A stretch of 64,000 bases of DNA from Alteromonas sp047556435 (GCF_047556435.1 NZ_CP180210.1:2170001-2234000); one strand, 5' to 3'. Numbered from the stretch's first letter, positions 1 to 9,152 are shown. Notes: generated by a model from the sequence alone, not told the origin. A program made the numbers and translations.

Positions 1-99
1 AAAACACTTGCCCCGGTACATAGCGCCTAATGCGCTTTGGTCAACAAGCGGCTGCTTCTTAAGTAATACTTTTCCGTCAAAGAAACGAGAATAATTCAT
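1..99 (-). CDS. 5' end of an unidentified protein, cut by the window edge
   Basis: An open frame runs leftwards from an ATG at 99 and leaves the window after 33 codons, beginning MNYSRFFDGK. An AAGGTG ribosome-binding site lies 5 bases upstream of the ATG, which supports a real start. The fragment is too short to assign to a family. It lies outside the left inverted repeat of transposon A and may be host or island DNA flanking the insertion. Confidence 0.45.
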   Translation of the reverse strand, partial: MNYSRFFDGKVLLKKQPLVDQSALGAMYRGKCF

Positions 100-194
100 G
101 ACTGCACCTTTTTGCTTTGCTTAATTCATTATCGGCAAAACCACTCTGAAACTTTAATTTGAAGACCGGTAAGGCTTCGGGCTTTGCTATAAAA

Positions 195-228
195 GGGCAA
201 TAGTGGCTGAACCACCGTATAGGTCACT
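195..228 (+). repeat. Left terminal inverted repeat of transposon A
   Basis: The outer end reads GGGCAATAGTGGCTGAACC. Its inverted partner at 26096-26129 matches at 29 of 34 positions, and similarity continues weakly to about 48 bp, close to the repeat lengths of the Tn4651 branch of Tn3-like transposons. The outermost bases differ slightly between the two ends (GGGC and GAGC). Confidence 0.75.
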
Positions 229-272
229 AGATTACGACATAAAGAGCTAGCCCATTGATAATAATAAATTAT

Positions 273-3200
273 CTAGATGGAAACATCGCGCATCTGGTTT
301 AAAGTCGCATTAAACCTGCTTTTACCTACTGGGTTAAATTCGTAAATACCCATAAAGTTAATATGGGCCCAAGCAATGACTGAGCCAGTTGAAATTGACT
401 TTATTACTTTTGCGCGTTGTTCTTCAGAATCGAATGTTAAGCAGTAGTCAGAGAGGAAAAGGTAGTTCCATAGAATTATCATATTGCGCAGTAAAGTATT
501 GCTAGCCATCACCAACTGAACTTCATCGTGCAAACCAACCTGAAGCTTGCCATTTCTGCCAAAAAGTACTTTATCAGCAAGTTTTTGCCCCAGCTCAACT
601 CTATTGAGCTGCTTTTGAATATTTTGTCTTAGTTCTTCGTCGTCTACATAATTGAGAATAAAGTGGGTTTTTAGCAACCTACCGAATTCTTTAAATGCCT
701 TATACAAAGTATTATCACGCTCACTGCTGGATAGCATTTTGAGCATCTGAGATGAACTACAGCGTTTTAATTTCATCGATGCCATCAATCGTAAAATGTC
801 GTCCCAATTATCCAATATAAGTTTTTTATTGATTTGGGACTTAGGGGCAAGTGGTGAATCAGAATACTTCTGTGTTGATTTGGAATGATAAGCATAAAGC
901 GTTTGGTGATGAACGTTTTTAATGCGAGGGGCAAATGAAACATCCATGAGATAAAGACCGGCAAATACCGCCTCTGTATACCCATGGGTGTCTGTACTGT
1001 GAATATGTTCCTCAATGTCGTCTTGCATCAGTGTGTGTTTAGAAGATACCAATCCTTCTAGCACATAAGGCGCTTCACGATCTGATGATGTCAAAACGTT
1101 AACATGAAAGAAAGACTGTTTTTCGTCCAAGAAGCTATTTACGCTTATGCCTTGTTCTTTTCCGTAGTATTTGTATGAGTAATTTGCCAACAACGAATTG
1201 ACGTTTACGACAACCTTCTTACCGTCGCTACTTGTGTGCAGCCTGCCATTATTTTCGTTATAGATTGTCGGCAGCGAGAGAGATTGAATAGTCTTAACCA
1301 GACAGTCATTCGCTCGTTGTAAATTGGTAATCGATACCCAAGAATTTTCAGTATCTTTCAATGCTTTTTCAGAAAATAGCTTACTGGCTCTGGCCAGCTC
1401 AGTGTGCCCAAGGTTCGTTCCCAAACTTAACACCGTGGCAAAAAGTAAACGAATATCAATCTCTGTATTACCGCCGCGAGGAAGCCGATTGCTAAAGCAG
1501 CTTGAAAAATTTGTATGTCGGTCAATTTCGAACATGACATCTTGAAGTGTGACTGAACGCGATGATCCTAGTAAGGTTGGGATGTATTTAGCAATGGAGA
1601 ATTCTGGATCAGGGTATCGAATACGCCAAGTTCCGTCGTCTTTGACAGAGAAATGGGGGTTTTCATCTTGAGCAATACGACGAGTCACGTCTTCAAATCG
1701 CTGGGTCACACTCATACCTATACCATCGAGAACCGAACGACCATAAATAAATTTATCCAGGGAAGCAGCCGCCAATAATCGCTTCTTATGATTACGCCAC
1801 TCTTCGACTCCAATCATGTAGCTGGGCGTTTGCTTGTAGCGGTACGAATATTCTAGGGTGAGTGATTTGTCTTTGAGTCCTTTTGCTACTGCATTGAAAA
1901 GAAATACACGATACTTATTAAGCGGGTTTATATCGTCTTCCTCAAACAGAAGATTAGCTTCGGTTTTCGTTAGAAACGCAGTAGGAGAATCTTCGTCAAT
2001 CGCTTTGGGCTGCGAAAGGTAAAAGTCAATTGCATCTAGCAGCGCTTGATTTTTACTCTGTTTGTCAAAACTCATCGCTTTAATAAGTGAACCAAGTAAA
2101 CGTTGAAGTTTAAGACTGTTTTCAAAAAGCGAGCTGTAGTAATCAGCGTGTGTTGCTTGTTTGATTATGCTGTTTCCTACACGCTCAATATGCTTATCAA
2201 ATTCCGGATTTTGCGCATTAAAAAAAGCGCTTATCAACTGTTGGGAACGTTCGTTACGCTCTTCAAATGATAGATTTGGATCTTTGGTAATTGAAAACAC
2301 CAGCTCTAAGACGCGTTTGGCGTCTTTCGCACTATTGAGCACGGTTCTATTTGCTTCTAATGTGCTTAACCGTTGTTCATCACGTTTGCTTCGTTCATCA
2401 CCTTTTGCGCGATTCGTAAATTGTTTAACGACTTTGAGAAGTGCATCAGCGGCAAAGTCATTACGTTTGTGAACCTGATCATAAATAAAAGAAAGATAAT
2501 AAAGCGATTGTTTATTGTCATTTTTCAGGCGCCTGATTTCGTCATTGTTTCCCAAATATATAGCATCAGAAAGATGTGTGATGGCTTCATCTGTCAAGTT
2601 AACCTTTTTATACACTCTGGCTAACTCACTAAATTGCTCACTAAACAGTTTTAAAATAGAAGCGTTCTGATTGAGGCTTCGTTGCCCAAGCCCTTGGTCA
2701 ATCCTTTTCAACTCGCCTATGGAGTGTAGATGTGAATGTTGTGGAAAAAATTGAATTAATGCGTTTTTCTTTTTTGCGGATAATGATGTCTCGACTCGCT
2801 CAAGCATCCGTGTTTCATAAGATTGAAATCCGATAGAGATAATGTCCACGAACTGGTTGTATGAAGGGATCTCCACACGTCGCATCCAACAAAATGACAC
2901 CAATGCAAATAAGATGTCTTCTTTATTCATGCGAATAGAGACCAAACTGTCTGTGTGTAAGGCTAACAGTGCTGCGGTCTCATTGCTGTAGGCCTGCCAG
3001 TTATACTGAGCGAGGATTTGTTTCCTATGACGAGTTGCCATTTCTGGGGTGTATTTTTCCATATCGACAGCGTGACTGAGCGCCAGTACACGCGATGCTC
3101 GTTTAATATCAGCAGCAAAGAAACGACTCGATTCAAAAAACCGTCCTTTCGCTTGAAAATAAGCCTTTGAAACGAGAAAACCCACTTTCGCCACATCCGA

Positions 3201-3332
3201 TTGCATTTTACGTAAGATTTTTTTTGTTTCTAAATCCAAAGTAAAATAGCCAAGCGTTGCTTCTCTGGTCAATTTTGGTACGCTATTAAAGGCTTGTTTT
3301 CTTGCAGCAGATAGCACCTTCATTTGTGCCAT
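273..3332 (-). CDS. tnpA: Tn3-family transposase of transposon A
   Basis: This is a transposase of about 1019 residues, the normal size for the Tn3 family, which catalyses replicative transposition by cointegrate formation. The C-terminal DDE domain is visible: SSDGKK supplies the first Asp (about residue 700), STDTHGYTE the second (about 780) and KEFGRLLKT the Glu (about 890). The N-terminal half is the variable DNA-binding part. Two ATGs are close together. I prefer the second, at 3332, because an AGGA lies 6 bases upstream of it but only 1 base from the ATG at 3338. The gene ends beside the left terminal repeat. The upstream region is rich in palindromes and may hold the control or resolution site. 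Confidence 0.93.
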   Translation of the reverse strand: MAQMKVLSAARKQAFNSVPKLTREATLGYFTLDLETKKILRKMQSDVAKVGFLVSKAYFQAKGRFFESSRFFAADIKRASRVLALSHAVDMEKYTPEMATRHRKQILAQYNWQAYSNETAALLALHTDSLVSIRMNKEDILFALVSFCWMRRVEIPSYNQFVDIISIGFQSYETRMLERVETSLSAKKKNALIQFFPQHSHLHSIGELKRIDQGLGQRSLNQNASILKLFSEQFSELARVYKKVNLTDEAITHLSDAIYLGNNDEIRRLKNDNKQSLYYLSFIYDQVHKRNDFAADALLKVVKQFTNRAKGDERSKRDEQRLSTLEANRTVLNSAKDAKRVLELVFSITKDPNLSFEERNERSQQLISAFFNAQNPEFDKHIERVGNSIIKQATHADYYSSLFENSLKLQRLLGSLIKAMSFDKQSKNQALLDAIDFYLSQPKAIDEDSPTAFLTKTEANLLFEEDDINPLNKYRVFLFNAVAKGLKDKSLTLEYSYRYKQTPSYMIGVEEWRNHKKRLLAAASLDKFIYGRSVLDGIGMSVTQRFEDVTRRIAQDENPHFSVKDDGTWRIRYPDPEFSIAKYIPTLLGSSRSVTLQDVMFEIDRHTNFSSCFSNRLPRGGNTEIDIRLLFATVLSLGTNLGHTELARASKLFSEKALKDTENSWVSITNLQRANDCLVKTIQSLSLPTIYNENNGRLHTSSDGKKVVVNVNSLLANYSYKYYGKEQGISVNSFLDEKQSFFHVNVLTSSDREAPYVLEGLVSSKHTLMQDDIEEHIHSTDTHGYTEAVFAGLYLMDVSFAPRIKNVHHQTLYAYHSKSTQKYSDSPLAPKSQINKKLILDNWDDILRLMASMKLKRCSSSQMLKMLSSSERDNTLYKAFKEFGRLLKTHFILNYVDDEELRQNIQKQLNRVELGQKLADKVLFGRNGKLQVGLHDEVQLVMASNTLLRNMIILWNYLFLSDYCLTFDSEEQRAKVIKSISTGSVIAWAHINFMGIYEFNPVGKSRFNATLNQMRDVSI

Positions 3333-3338
3333 GTTCAT

Positions 3339-3521
3339 TCCTTTTCGATATTAATATCGACTTTTTAATAACATTATCGATAAATTTGTGCAGTGTACAC
3401 TGTACAAAATAAAGTATTTTGGAATCACTCTTCTATTTTTAATAACCGTATCTTCTAACAAAACTGTCGTCACTAATGTAATGTACATTGTAACGAATGT
3501 CAGAATAGTAGTAATTACGTC
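3339..3521. promoter_or_regulatory. Palindrome-rich divergent promoter region, possible resolution site
   Basis: This region separates the leftward transposase gene from the rightward SprT-like gene. It contains a perfect 16-bp palindrome TCGATATTAATATCGA at 3345-3360, a 12-bp palindrome CAGTGTACACTG at 3391-3402 and a 10-bp palindrome AATGTACATT at 3480-3489. Tn3-family elements often keep resolution or operator sites in such divergent gaps. No resolvase gene adjoins it here, so the role is only inferred. Confidence 0.4.
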
Positions 3522-4322
3522 ATGTCGCCTACAGATGAACTTTACGCACCGCTCGTGACCGCATACGATCATTTTAATGCATGCTTATTTGACAATGCGT
3601 TGCCTCCCGTGATTTTCACCTTACAACGAAAAAAGAATGTCATGGGGTTCTTCGCGGCTAAGCGATGGGGTAACGCACAAGGTAAACTGTGTAGTGAAAT
3701 CAGCATCAATCCCGCCTATTTCGCCTCATCAAGAATGATTGAAATCTTTCAAACGCTCGTTCATGAAATGGTCCATGCATGGCAGTTTCATTTTGGACAG
3801 CCTAGCGATGGCCATTACCACAATAGACAATGGGCACAAAAGATGATGGATGTCGGTTTGATGCCCTCCGATACAGGCGAGCCCGGAGGTGCGATCGTAG
3901 GACGTCATATGAGTGACTTTATCATGAAACAAGGTCCTTTTATGAAGGCGGCGAATACCTTGACGCAAGATATAGATTTCAGACTAAACTGGGTAGATAG
4001 ATTGGCGCTGCCCAAGCTTCATGAGCCTGTGATTGTCGACACACCCACGTTGGCGCAGGATGCATTAGTTGAACACTGTGCTCATGCAAGTGATGTATTA
4101 AATGCCAACGTTGTGTCATTGGATGATGAGGCAGCATCTGGCGCATTACCGTCTACGAATGACGATTTCAACGCTATGCCAGACACATTTTACCTTCCAG
4201 AAGTCGCTAAACGTCAAACGCGCAGTAAACATGTGTGTCCTGGATGTGATACAAAGATCTACGGCAAAGCCACACTTAATGTCATTTGTGGAGATTGCGA
4301 ATTACCTTTTGAGCGAGAATAA
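3522..4322 (+). CDS. SprT-like zinc metalloprotease
   Basis: The 266-residue protein carries an HEMVHAWQ zinc-protease motif (HExxH) at about residues 81-88. A C-terminal zinc ribbon is formed by CPGC and CGDC near residues 240-260. This matches the SprT-like domain family, whose eukaryotic relative Spartan degrades DNA-bound proteins. Bacterial roles are mostly unknown. It lies between the transposase and a truncated helicase, so it was probably part of a DNA-maintenance cargo. No strong ribosome-binding site precedes the ATG. The family call rests on the motif and ribbon; substrate and role are unknown. Confidence 0.8.
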   Translation: MSPTDELYAPLVTAYDHFNACLFDNALPPVIFTLQRKKNVMGFFAAKRWGNAQGKLCSEISINPAYFASSRMIEIFQTLVHEMVHAWQFHFGQPSDGHYHNRQWAQKMMDVGLMPSDTGEPGGAIVGRHMSDFIMKQGPFMKAANTLTQDIDFRLNWVDRLALPKLHEPVIVDTPTLAQDALVEHCAHASDVLNANVVSLDDEAASGALPSTNDDFNAMPDTFYLPEVAKRQTRSKHVCPGCDTKIYGKATLNVICGDCELPFERE

Positions 4323-4406
4323 AACAAGCAATAAGGTACGCGTTGTTTAATCCAATCAAGCTAATTTCCTCTGTTTCGTTTGAACTGTTTTTTTATCGTT
4401 TCCGAT

Positions 4407-4971
4407 TTATGTGAAACGGAGTACCTCTTTTTCAAATCTTCCGTACGACGTTAGCGCGACCAAAGCGCTAGAAGTCGCCCCTTTATTCGTCGCAGTCTGC
4501 GGCTCTGTAAGGCTCAAGCCTTCTATGGTTTGAGTTGTTATATTTGTTACAGGATCAGGCTTTAGCGTGTCATTGGATGAACTTACTGATGTCATTAAAC
4601 TGCTGCCTTTTTTCTTACGCCAGACCACCGAAACATGTTCAGGAATTTCTGCTTTGAGTATCGCGGCAAATTCACTTAACTCTGGGTGCGCAGGAACAAT
4701 CAAAGTTGCTTGTTGATGATTATCTTTTGGGCGCTTCCTTAGGATACGGCCAAGCACTTGTCTAAAGTGCAGTTCAGTGCAGATCCGACTAAGGTGACAG
4801 CATACTTGTAGTCTTGGAATATCGGTTCCCTCACTGACCATACCAACTGAAATTAACCAAGGCGCAGCTGAATTTCTAAATTGTTGAATGACTGCATGGC
4901 TTTTATCTGTGTCACTCGTAACGAGCCATGGCTCTTGCTGCGTAATGTCTCTTAACATTCGTTGTATTTGA
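4407..4971 (-). pseudogene. SF2 DEAD/DEAH-type helicase, C-terminal remnant
   Basis: Only the C-terminal RecA-like domain survives. It shows helicase motif V (GMVSEGTDIPRL) and motif VI (RQVLGRILRK) followed by a variable tail. The frame stays open from the ATG at 4958 back to the edge of the IS3-family element near 4972, where the coding sequence ends abruptly. The N-terminal Walker A and DEAD motifs are not found beyond the IS, where a different truncated gene begins. Motif content resembles the restriction-helicase type of SF2 proteins. It is probably inactive. Confidence 0.85.
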
Positions 4972-5036
4972 GGGGTTCTACCCAGATTTTACGGACACAT
5001 CCATAAGAAGGCATAATAGGCCTAGAAGGAGTGTCT

Positions 5037-5324
5037 ATGACCAAACGAAGAAAATATTCCCCCGAGTTTAAACGTGAAGCCGTTTTGCTGACCCAGCAAC
5101 CGGGTGTGAGTTGTCGCCAGATAGCACTGGATATCGGTGTTAATCCTAACCTGTTAAACCGCTGGAAGCGTGAAGCTGAGCAGGCTAAAGACCAGGCATT
5201 TAAAGGCCATGGCAGCCCTCGCGATGAAGAGATGGCAAAGCTAAAAAGAGAGCTGGCTAAAGTCAAAAAGGAACGCGATTTTTTGCGAGAAGCGGCAACG
5301 TTCTTCGCCAAAGAGTTACCGTAA
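5037..5324 (+). CDS. IS3-family OrfA (DNA-binding subunit)
   Basis: The protein of about 95 residues has an N-terminal helix-turn-helix (KYSPEFKREAV through NRWKREAE) and a C-terminal leucine-zipper-like helix, as in IS3 OrfA proteins that bind the element ends. I chose the ATG at 5037 over the in-frame GTG at 5031 because AGAAGGA lies about 7 bases upstream of it. OrfB continues in the -1 frame, so a programmed frameshift probably makes the OrfAB transposase. Confidence 0.9.
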   Translation: MTKRRKYSPEFKREAVLLTQQPGVSCRQIALDIGVNPNLLNRWKREAEQAKDQAFKGHGSPRDEEMAKLKRELAKVKKERDFLREAATFFAKELP

Positions 5325-5368
5325 GGTATCAGGCGATATCGCGTTGCCGCGAAAGCTTTGCCGTTCGC

Positions 5369-6178
5369 ATGATGTGCCGCTGCCTAAACGTGTCACCGAG
5401 TGGTTATTACGCGTGGGTGGAGCGTCAGCCCAGTGCGCGTGACATCGCCAATGCTCAATTGCTTGAGCGTATGCGAGAAATTCATGACGACAGTGGCGGT
5501 ATTATTGGCGCGCCGCGCATGTATGAAGACCTGCAAGCCGAAGGCTTTGAAGGTAGCTTAAATCGCATTGCCCGGATAACGTCAGTCAATGGGCTTTATG
5601 GCTGGCCACGTAAAAAAGGCAGAGGCGCAAAGCGAAAATCAGTGCGTCCTGCTGGACTAGCCAACCATCTTGAACGTGACTTTACAGCGCAGGAGCCGGA
5701 AACCAAGTGGGTCACTGACATCACTGAAATCGCGACACTGGAAGGCAAGCTTTATCTGTGTGTGGTGCTTGACTTGTTCAGCAAACTCATCGTGGGTTGG
5801 TCAATGCATCATCGCCAGGACAGGCACATGGTCATGCGTGCCGTCGAAATGGCGGTCTGGCAGCGTCAGGAGCAACATAACGTAGTGCTGCACTCTGATC
5901 GCGGGACACAGTTTACCAGCGGCGATTATCAGAAACTGCTCAAGCGCGAGAACCTAATCAGTAGCATGAGTGCCGTAGGCCACTGCGCTGACAACGCCGC
6001 CTGTGAAGGTTTTTTCGGTATGCTGAAGCGTGAACGGATTAACTATCGACAATATCGAACAAGGGATGAAGCGAGAGCTGACATATTCGATTATATTGAG
6101 CTGTTTCATAATCCAAGAATGCGACGTAGACTAGCGAATCAAGACAACAAGTTTACGTCTTTATCAAACCGTCCGTGA
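5369..6178 (+). CDS. IS3-family OrfB transposase (DDE integrase core)
   Basis: This rve-type integrase has Asp in VTDITEI, Asp in LHSDRGTQF and Glu in ACEGFFGMLKRE, the complete DDE triad. Its frame is open upstream of the first ATG (reading RVTVRYQAISRC), so the protein is normally made as an OrfAB fusion by ribosomal frameshifting. The final residues run into the right inverted repeat. The element looks capable of moving. Confidence 0.9.
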   Translation: MMCRCLNVSPSGYYAWVERQPSARDIANAQLLERMREIHDDSGGIIGAPRMYEDLQAEGFEGSLNRIARITSVNGLYGWPRKKGRGAKRKSVRPAGLANHLERDFTAQEPETKWVTDITEIATLEGKLYLCVVLDLFSKLIVGWSMHHRQDRHMVMRAVEMAVWQRQEQHNVVLHSDRGTQFTSGDYQKLLKRENLISSMSAVGHCADNAACEGFFGMLKRERINYRQYRTRDEARADIFDYIELFHNPRMRRRLANQDNKFTSLSNRP

Positions 6179-6194
6179 AAACGGGGTAGAACCC

Positions 6195-6717
6195 TACCTA
6201 TCAAAAGTAAAGGGAGTGTACCTGCACTTAGTTCAATCGCTTGGTGAAGGGGATGCTTTAACAATCCATTGAACCCGTACAATCGTTCAACGCTATGATG
6301 AACCGCGTGTAAGCGCCAAAGCACTTTGTATTTATGACTAAAATAATGTGCCATCGTTATCCCAAAGTCAGCGACGATGATGGCAAAGCCAAGTTGTACT
6401 AGTAGTGGCCAATGGTGAGGCCAAATACTGAAGTGGGGCACTATCGCGGTCATTATTGGGATAAACGCGACCGTGAGAGCCAAAGAGCCTTCATTGACAA
6501 TGGCATGCACTATATCTCGCCCGAAATCTCCCTGCGGTGTATTCCATGCTTTTTCATATGGTAACCATTTCTCAGCTGCAAAAGATAAGGCGATGGCGAA
6601 TAAAAGCAGGGGGATAAGCCAAGCTGGAGATCCTGTGTTTTGGGAAATACTGGTTGCAGCAAAGATAAAGCTTAAAAAAAATAGCGGACTGAACATCCAT
6701 TGGACCAGCGTTCTCAT
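6195..6717 (-). pseudogene. Sterol desaturase/fatty acid hydroxylase, 3'-truncated
   Basis: The first 170-odd residues of a membrane di-iron hydroxylase remain, with several hydrophobic segments and the histidine boxes HYFSH and HAVHH. The reading frame then runs into the IS3-family element and ends in IS sequence, so the later histidine boxes are lost. Family members hydroxylate or desaturate lipids at the membrane. The gene follows an AraC regulator on the same strand and was probably its target. The product is expected to be inactive. Confidence 0.8.
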
Positions 6718-6793
6718 AGTATTTACACATTCGCGTTTTTATAGATGCGTATATTATTCCCTAGTCAAACTTGATTCGGCTTGTATCAAACGG

Positions 6794-7558
6794 CTAATTA
6801 CTGTGAATTTTAATGGTGTGCGGTTTGAATAACGAGGAAGGTGCAAATCCAAACAGCTGTTTAAACGTTTTACTCATATGAGGTAAGTCAGAAAAACCCG
6901 AAGCATGGGCAGCCTCAGTCAATGTTGCTGACTTACTCAGTTGTTCTATTGCGGCGCGCACACGCCACCAGACAATAAAACGACTAATAGGTATACCCAC
7001 TTCTTGCTTAAAAAGATGTGTGAGACGACTTGGGGACAAGAAAACCTTCGATGATAAAAACGCCATATCGATTGCACAACCTCGCTGCGAAGCAATAATG
7101 TCGATGACCGCTCGTACCCGTTTATCCTCTGGGCGCGATGAAAACGCAGGACTGTAGACTAGTCCTACCGCTTTATTTACTGTTTTCCACACTTTGTCGA
7201 TATCGACGTCAGTAAATAGATGCTGAGAAATGTATCCCAATTCTTTACCAGTAAGCGGCAGAGTATTAATTCCATCACTCCTGGTTTGACGCAAGGCAGT
7301 GAGAAATTGTTGGTTATGCCTATCTTCAGGCTCTAAATAGATGACTACAATTTGATTATCCTGTGCCAAAACCTTGTGAGGGACATCTTCGAAAATCACA
7401 ATACATTGTCCGGTGTGAATATTTTGTGCCTTGTAATCTTGAACCGCGATGTCTTTGTCTAAACCAATGCAAATTTGGACAGCATGATGTGCATGAACAT
7501 CATTGTCAGGACTGACTCCGATGTAAATCGCTTTGTAGGGCCACAAATGAATATGCAT
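6794..7558 (-). CDS. AraC-family transcriptional regulator
   Basis: The C-terminal half holds the paired helix-turn-helix of AraC proteins. The second unit is visible as AHASGFSDLPHMSKTFKQLFG near residues 210-230. The N-terminal half looks like a cupin sensing domain with a His cluster (HAHHA, about residues 22-26). It lies 76 bp upstream of the truncated hydroxylase, same strand, and likely controlled it. A second AraC protein of similar size and plan is encoded at 21123-21872, also beside a truncated gene. The ligand is unknown. Confidence 0.88.
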   Translation of the reverse strand: MHIHLWPYKAIYIGVSPDNDVHAHHAVQICIGLDKDIAVQDYKAQNIHTGQCIVIFEDVPHKVLAQDNQIVVIYLEPEDRHNQQFLTALRQTRSDGINTLPLTGKELGYISQHLFTDVDIDKVWKTVNKAVGLVYSPAFSSRPEDKRVRAVIDIIASQRGCAIDMAFLSSKVFLSPSRLTHLFKQEVGIPISRFIVWWRVRAAIEQLSKSATLTEAAHASGFSDLPHMSKTFKQLFGFAPSSLFKPHTIKIHSN

Positions 7559-7686
7559 AGCTTACTCAGTATCAAAAGTTCAGGCTAGTATTTTTTGCTT
7601 CACAAATCTATACGCATGACGAATGTTAGCCGATAGATACACGTTGAGGCGAGCGCGCACAGTAAAATTATGTGGTTCTTATACTT

Positions 7687-8076
7687 TTAAGTGTGTAAAT
7701 AATTTAAAATGCCACAGTCCCTAATGGTTTTGTCTTGATCACACTTTGACGCCATATTTTCGAGTGATGACTTTAATGCGTTTAGCTCTTCAATGCGAAT
7801 AATGACGTCTGATAAATGCTTAGCTATTAACGTATTGATATTTGAACAGCTCTGATCTGGCTTCGAACGACTGTCCATGAGCGTTTTTACTTCCGTGATA
7901 GACATATCTAATGAACGACACTGTTTAATAAACAGGAGTTGTTCAATAGTCCCCTTGTCGTAGACACGATAATTTCCACTTGAGCGCTTGAGCTCAGGTA
8001 AGAGACCTTTCTTTTCATAAAAACGAATGGTCTGAATACTACAACCTGTCGTCTTTGCGACATCACCAATTTTCAT
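7687..8076 (-). CDS. cadR: MerR-family Cd/Pb-responsive regulator (CadR-like)
   Basis: The 129-residue protein starts with a MerR winged helix (KIGDVAKTTGCSIQTIRFYEKKGLL) followed by a dimerisation helix. Cysteines at 77, 112 and 121 sit where CadR/PbrR proteins bind Cd(II) or Pb(II). Divergent transcription from a CDF exporter, with a 19-bp-spaced MerR-type promoter between them, supports control of that exporter. GGAG lies 6 bases upstream of the ATG. The metal is inferred from the cysteine pattern. Confidence 0.88.
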   Translation of the reverse strand: MKIGDVAKTTGCSIQTIRFYEKKGLLPELKRSSGNYRVYDKGTIEQLLFIKQCRSLDMSITEVKTLMDSRSKPDQSCSNINTLIAKHLSDVIIRIEELNALKSSLENMASKCDQDKTIRDCGILNYLHT

Positions 8077-8092
8077 TTTTTTCTCCTAACCG

Positions 8093-8123
8093 TTGACTCT
8101 ATACCAAGTATAGACTTTATACT
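8093..8123 (+). promoter_or_regulatory. MerR-type promoter/operator for the CDF exporter
   Basis: The -35 box TTGACT (8093-8098) and -10 box TATACT (8118-8123) are separated by 19 bp. That is the over-long spacer that MerR-family activators correct by DNA untwisting. The spacer carries the dyad TCTATAC-CAA-GTATAGA. It lies between divergent cadR and the exporter gene. Confidence 0.85.
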
Positions 8124-8155
8124 CATGTCATTCATCAGTAAAGAGTGTGTTTCTA

Positions 8156-8773
8156 ATGAGCGGATGTGGGTGCGAAGTTGAAATAAAAGACCAGTCTCAA
8201 CGACAGGTTTTGTATTGGCTTTTGGGAATAAACGCGACAATGTTTGTTATAGAAATGGGGATCGGGTTGCTTGCTGATTCAACCGCATTAATAGCCGATT
8301 CACTTGATATGCTCGCCGACGCAGTTGTCTATGGTGTTGCCCTTTATGCTATTGGTAAATCGCTATTACACAAAGCGAATGCGGCTAGAATTAGCGGCTT
8401 TTTTCAGATGGCACTGGGTCTGTTGATTATCATTGATATTGTAAGACGGTCAATTTACGGTAGCGAACCTGTATCGGGACTAATGATGGCTATGGGGGCA
8501 GTTGCACTGGTTGCTAATGTCATTTGTCTTGTGATCATACGCAAACAAAGAAATGAAGAAGTGCATATGCGGGCAAGCTGGATATTTTCAGCCAACGATG
8601 TGATTGCCAACTTAGGTGTTATCTTTGCTGGCGTTTTGGTGTTTTGGCTCGATTCTCGATGGCCTGATTTGGTTATCGGTGTGATAGTTTCGTGCGTTGT
8701 GTTGCGCGGGGCAAAAATGATCCTCGAAGATGCTAAAAATGAAAGACAGCGAGCGCTTAGTGCGCAAAATTAA
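8156..8773 (+). CDS. CDF-family cation efflux protein
   Basis: This inner-membrane protein of about 205 residues, with five or six hydrophobic segments, resembles the transmembrane part of cation diffusion facilitators that export divalent metals by proton antiport. Acidic metal-site residues appear in ADSLDMLADA and in FSANDVIAN. The usual His of the HxxxD site is replaced by Asp, and a long cytoplasmic tail is missing. The start MSGCGC contributes two cysteines. I chose the ATG at 8156; a GTG lies three codons earlier. Cd/Zn export is likely given the CadR-type promoter. A longer relative lies at 33551-34453. Confidence 0.8.
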   Translation: MSGCGCEVEIKDQSQRQVLYWLLGINATMFVIEMGIGLLADSTALIADSLDMLADAVVYGVALYAIGKSLLHKANAARISGFFQMALGLLIIIDIVRRSIYGSEPVSGLMMAMGAVALVANVICLVIIRKQRNEEVHMRASWIFSANDVIANLGVIFAGVLVFWLDSRWPDLVIGVIVSCVVLRGAKMILEDAKNERQRALSAQN

Positions 8774-8780
8774 TAAGAAC

Positions 8781-9152
8781 ATGCCAATTTTTAATTGCAC
8801 ATCAAAACTGCGTAGGTTGGCATGGTTACTTATTACTTTGCTCATGTGTCAATCGGGCTTTTCGTTCGCCGCTCAATGCGATGACTACCCGGCGGAGGTA
8901 TCGTCAGTCCCTGAACAATCAAAGTCCATAAGCAATTATGGTGTTCCCGAAAAAAATGTAAATGCTAATGATACGTCGAGTGAAGAGTCTAAGTGTTTGC
9001 ATTGTGTGCTGTGTCAATGTGGACAGATTAAGTTTCTGGCACAACACCCAATAAGTGACGTAGCTAAACCGTTATCTACCAATCAATACAGTTATTCCCG
9101 CAACGTCACTGACGGCCTAGTCGAAGGTCTTTTACGCCCACCTCAACATTAA
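8781..9152 (+). CDS. Small secreted Cys-rich protein, CzcI-like
   Basis: The 123-residue product begins with a signal peptide (RRLAWLLITLLMCQSGFSFA). It then has an acidic linker, a cysteine cluster CLHCVLCQCG and a C-terminal LLRPPQH. Small periplasmic proteins of this plan precede czcCBA operons (CzcI type) and are thought to bind metal or modulate the pump. It sits just upstream of the RND operon. I start at ATG 8781, since earlier in-frame starts overlap the CDF gene. Three other window proteins share the plan. The function is inferred from position and composition. Confidence 0.65.
   Translation: MPIFNCTSKLRRLAWLLITLLMCQSGFSFAAQCDDYPAEVSSVPEQSKSISNYGVPEKNVNANDTSSEESKCLHCVLCQCGQIKFLAQHPISDVAKPLSTNQYSYSRNVTDGLVEGLLRPPQH

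Larger units (their letters stand above)
4973..6194 (+). mobile_element. IS3-family insertion sequence (first copy)
   Basis: Inverted repeats share GGGTTCTACCC at the outer ends (from 4973 on the left, to 6194 on the right) and continue inward to ACGGAC. Between them are the two overlapping reading frames typical of IS3 elements. The flanking 3-bp sequences do not match, and each flank is a different truncated gene: a helicase on the left and a fatty-acid hydroxylase on the right. This points to an adjacent deletion after insertion. Confidence 0.85.
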
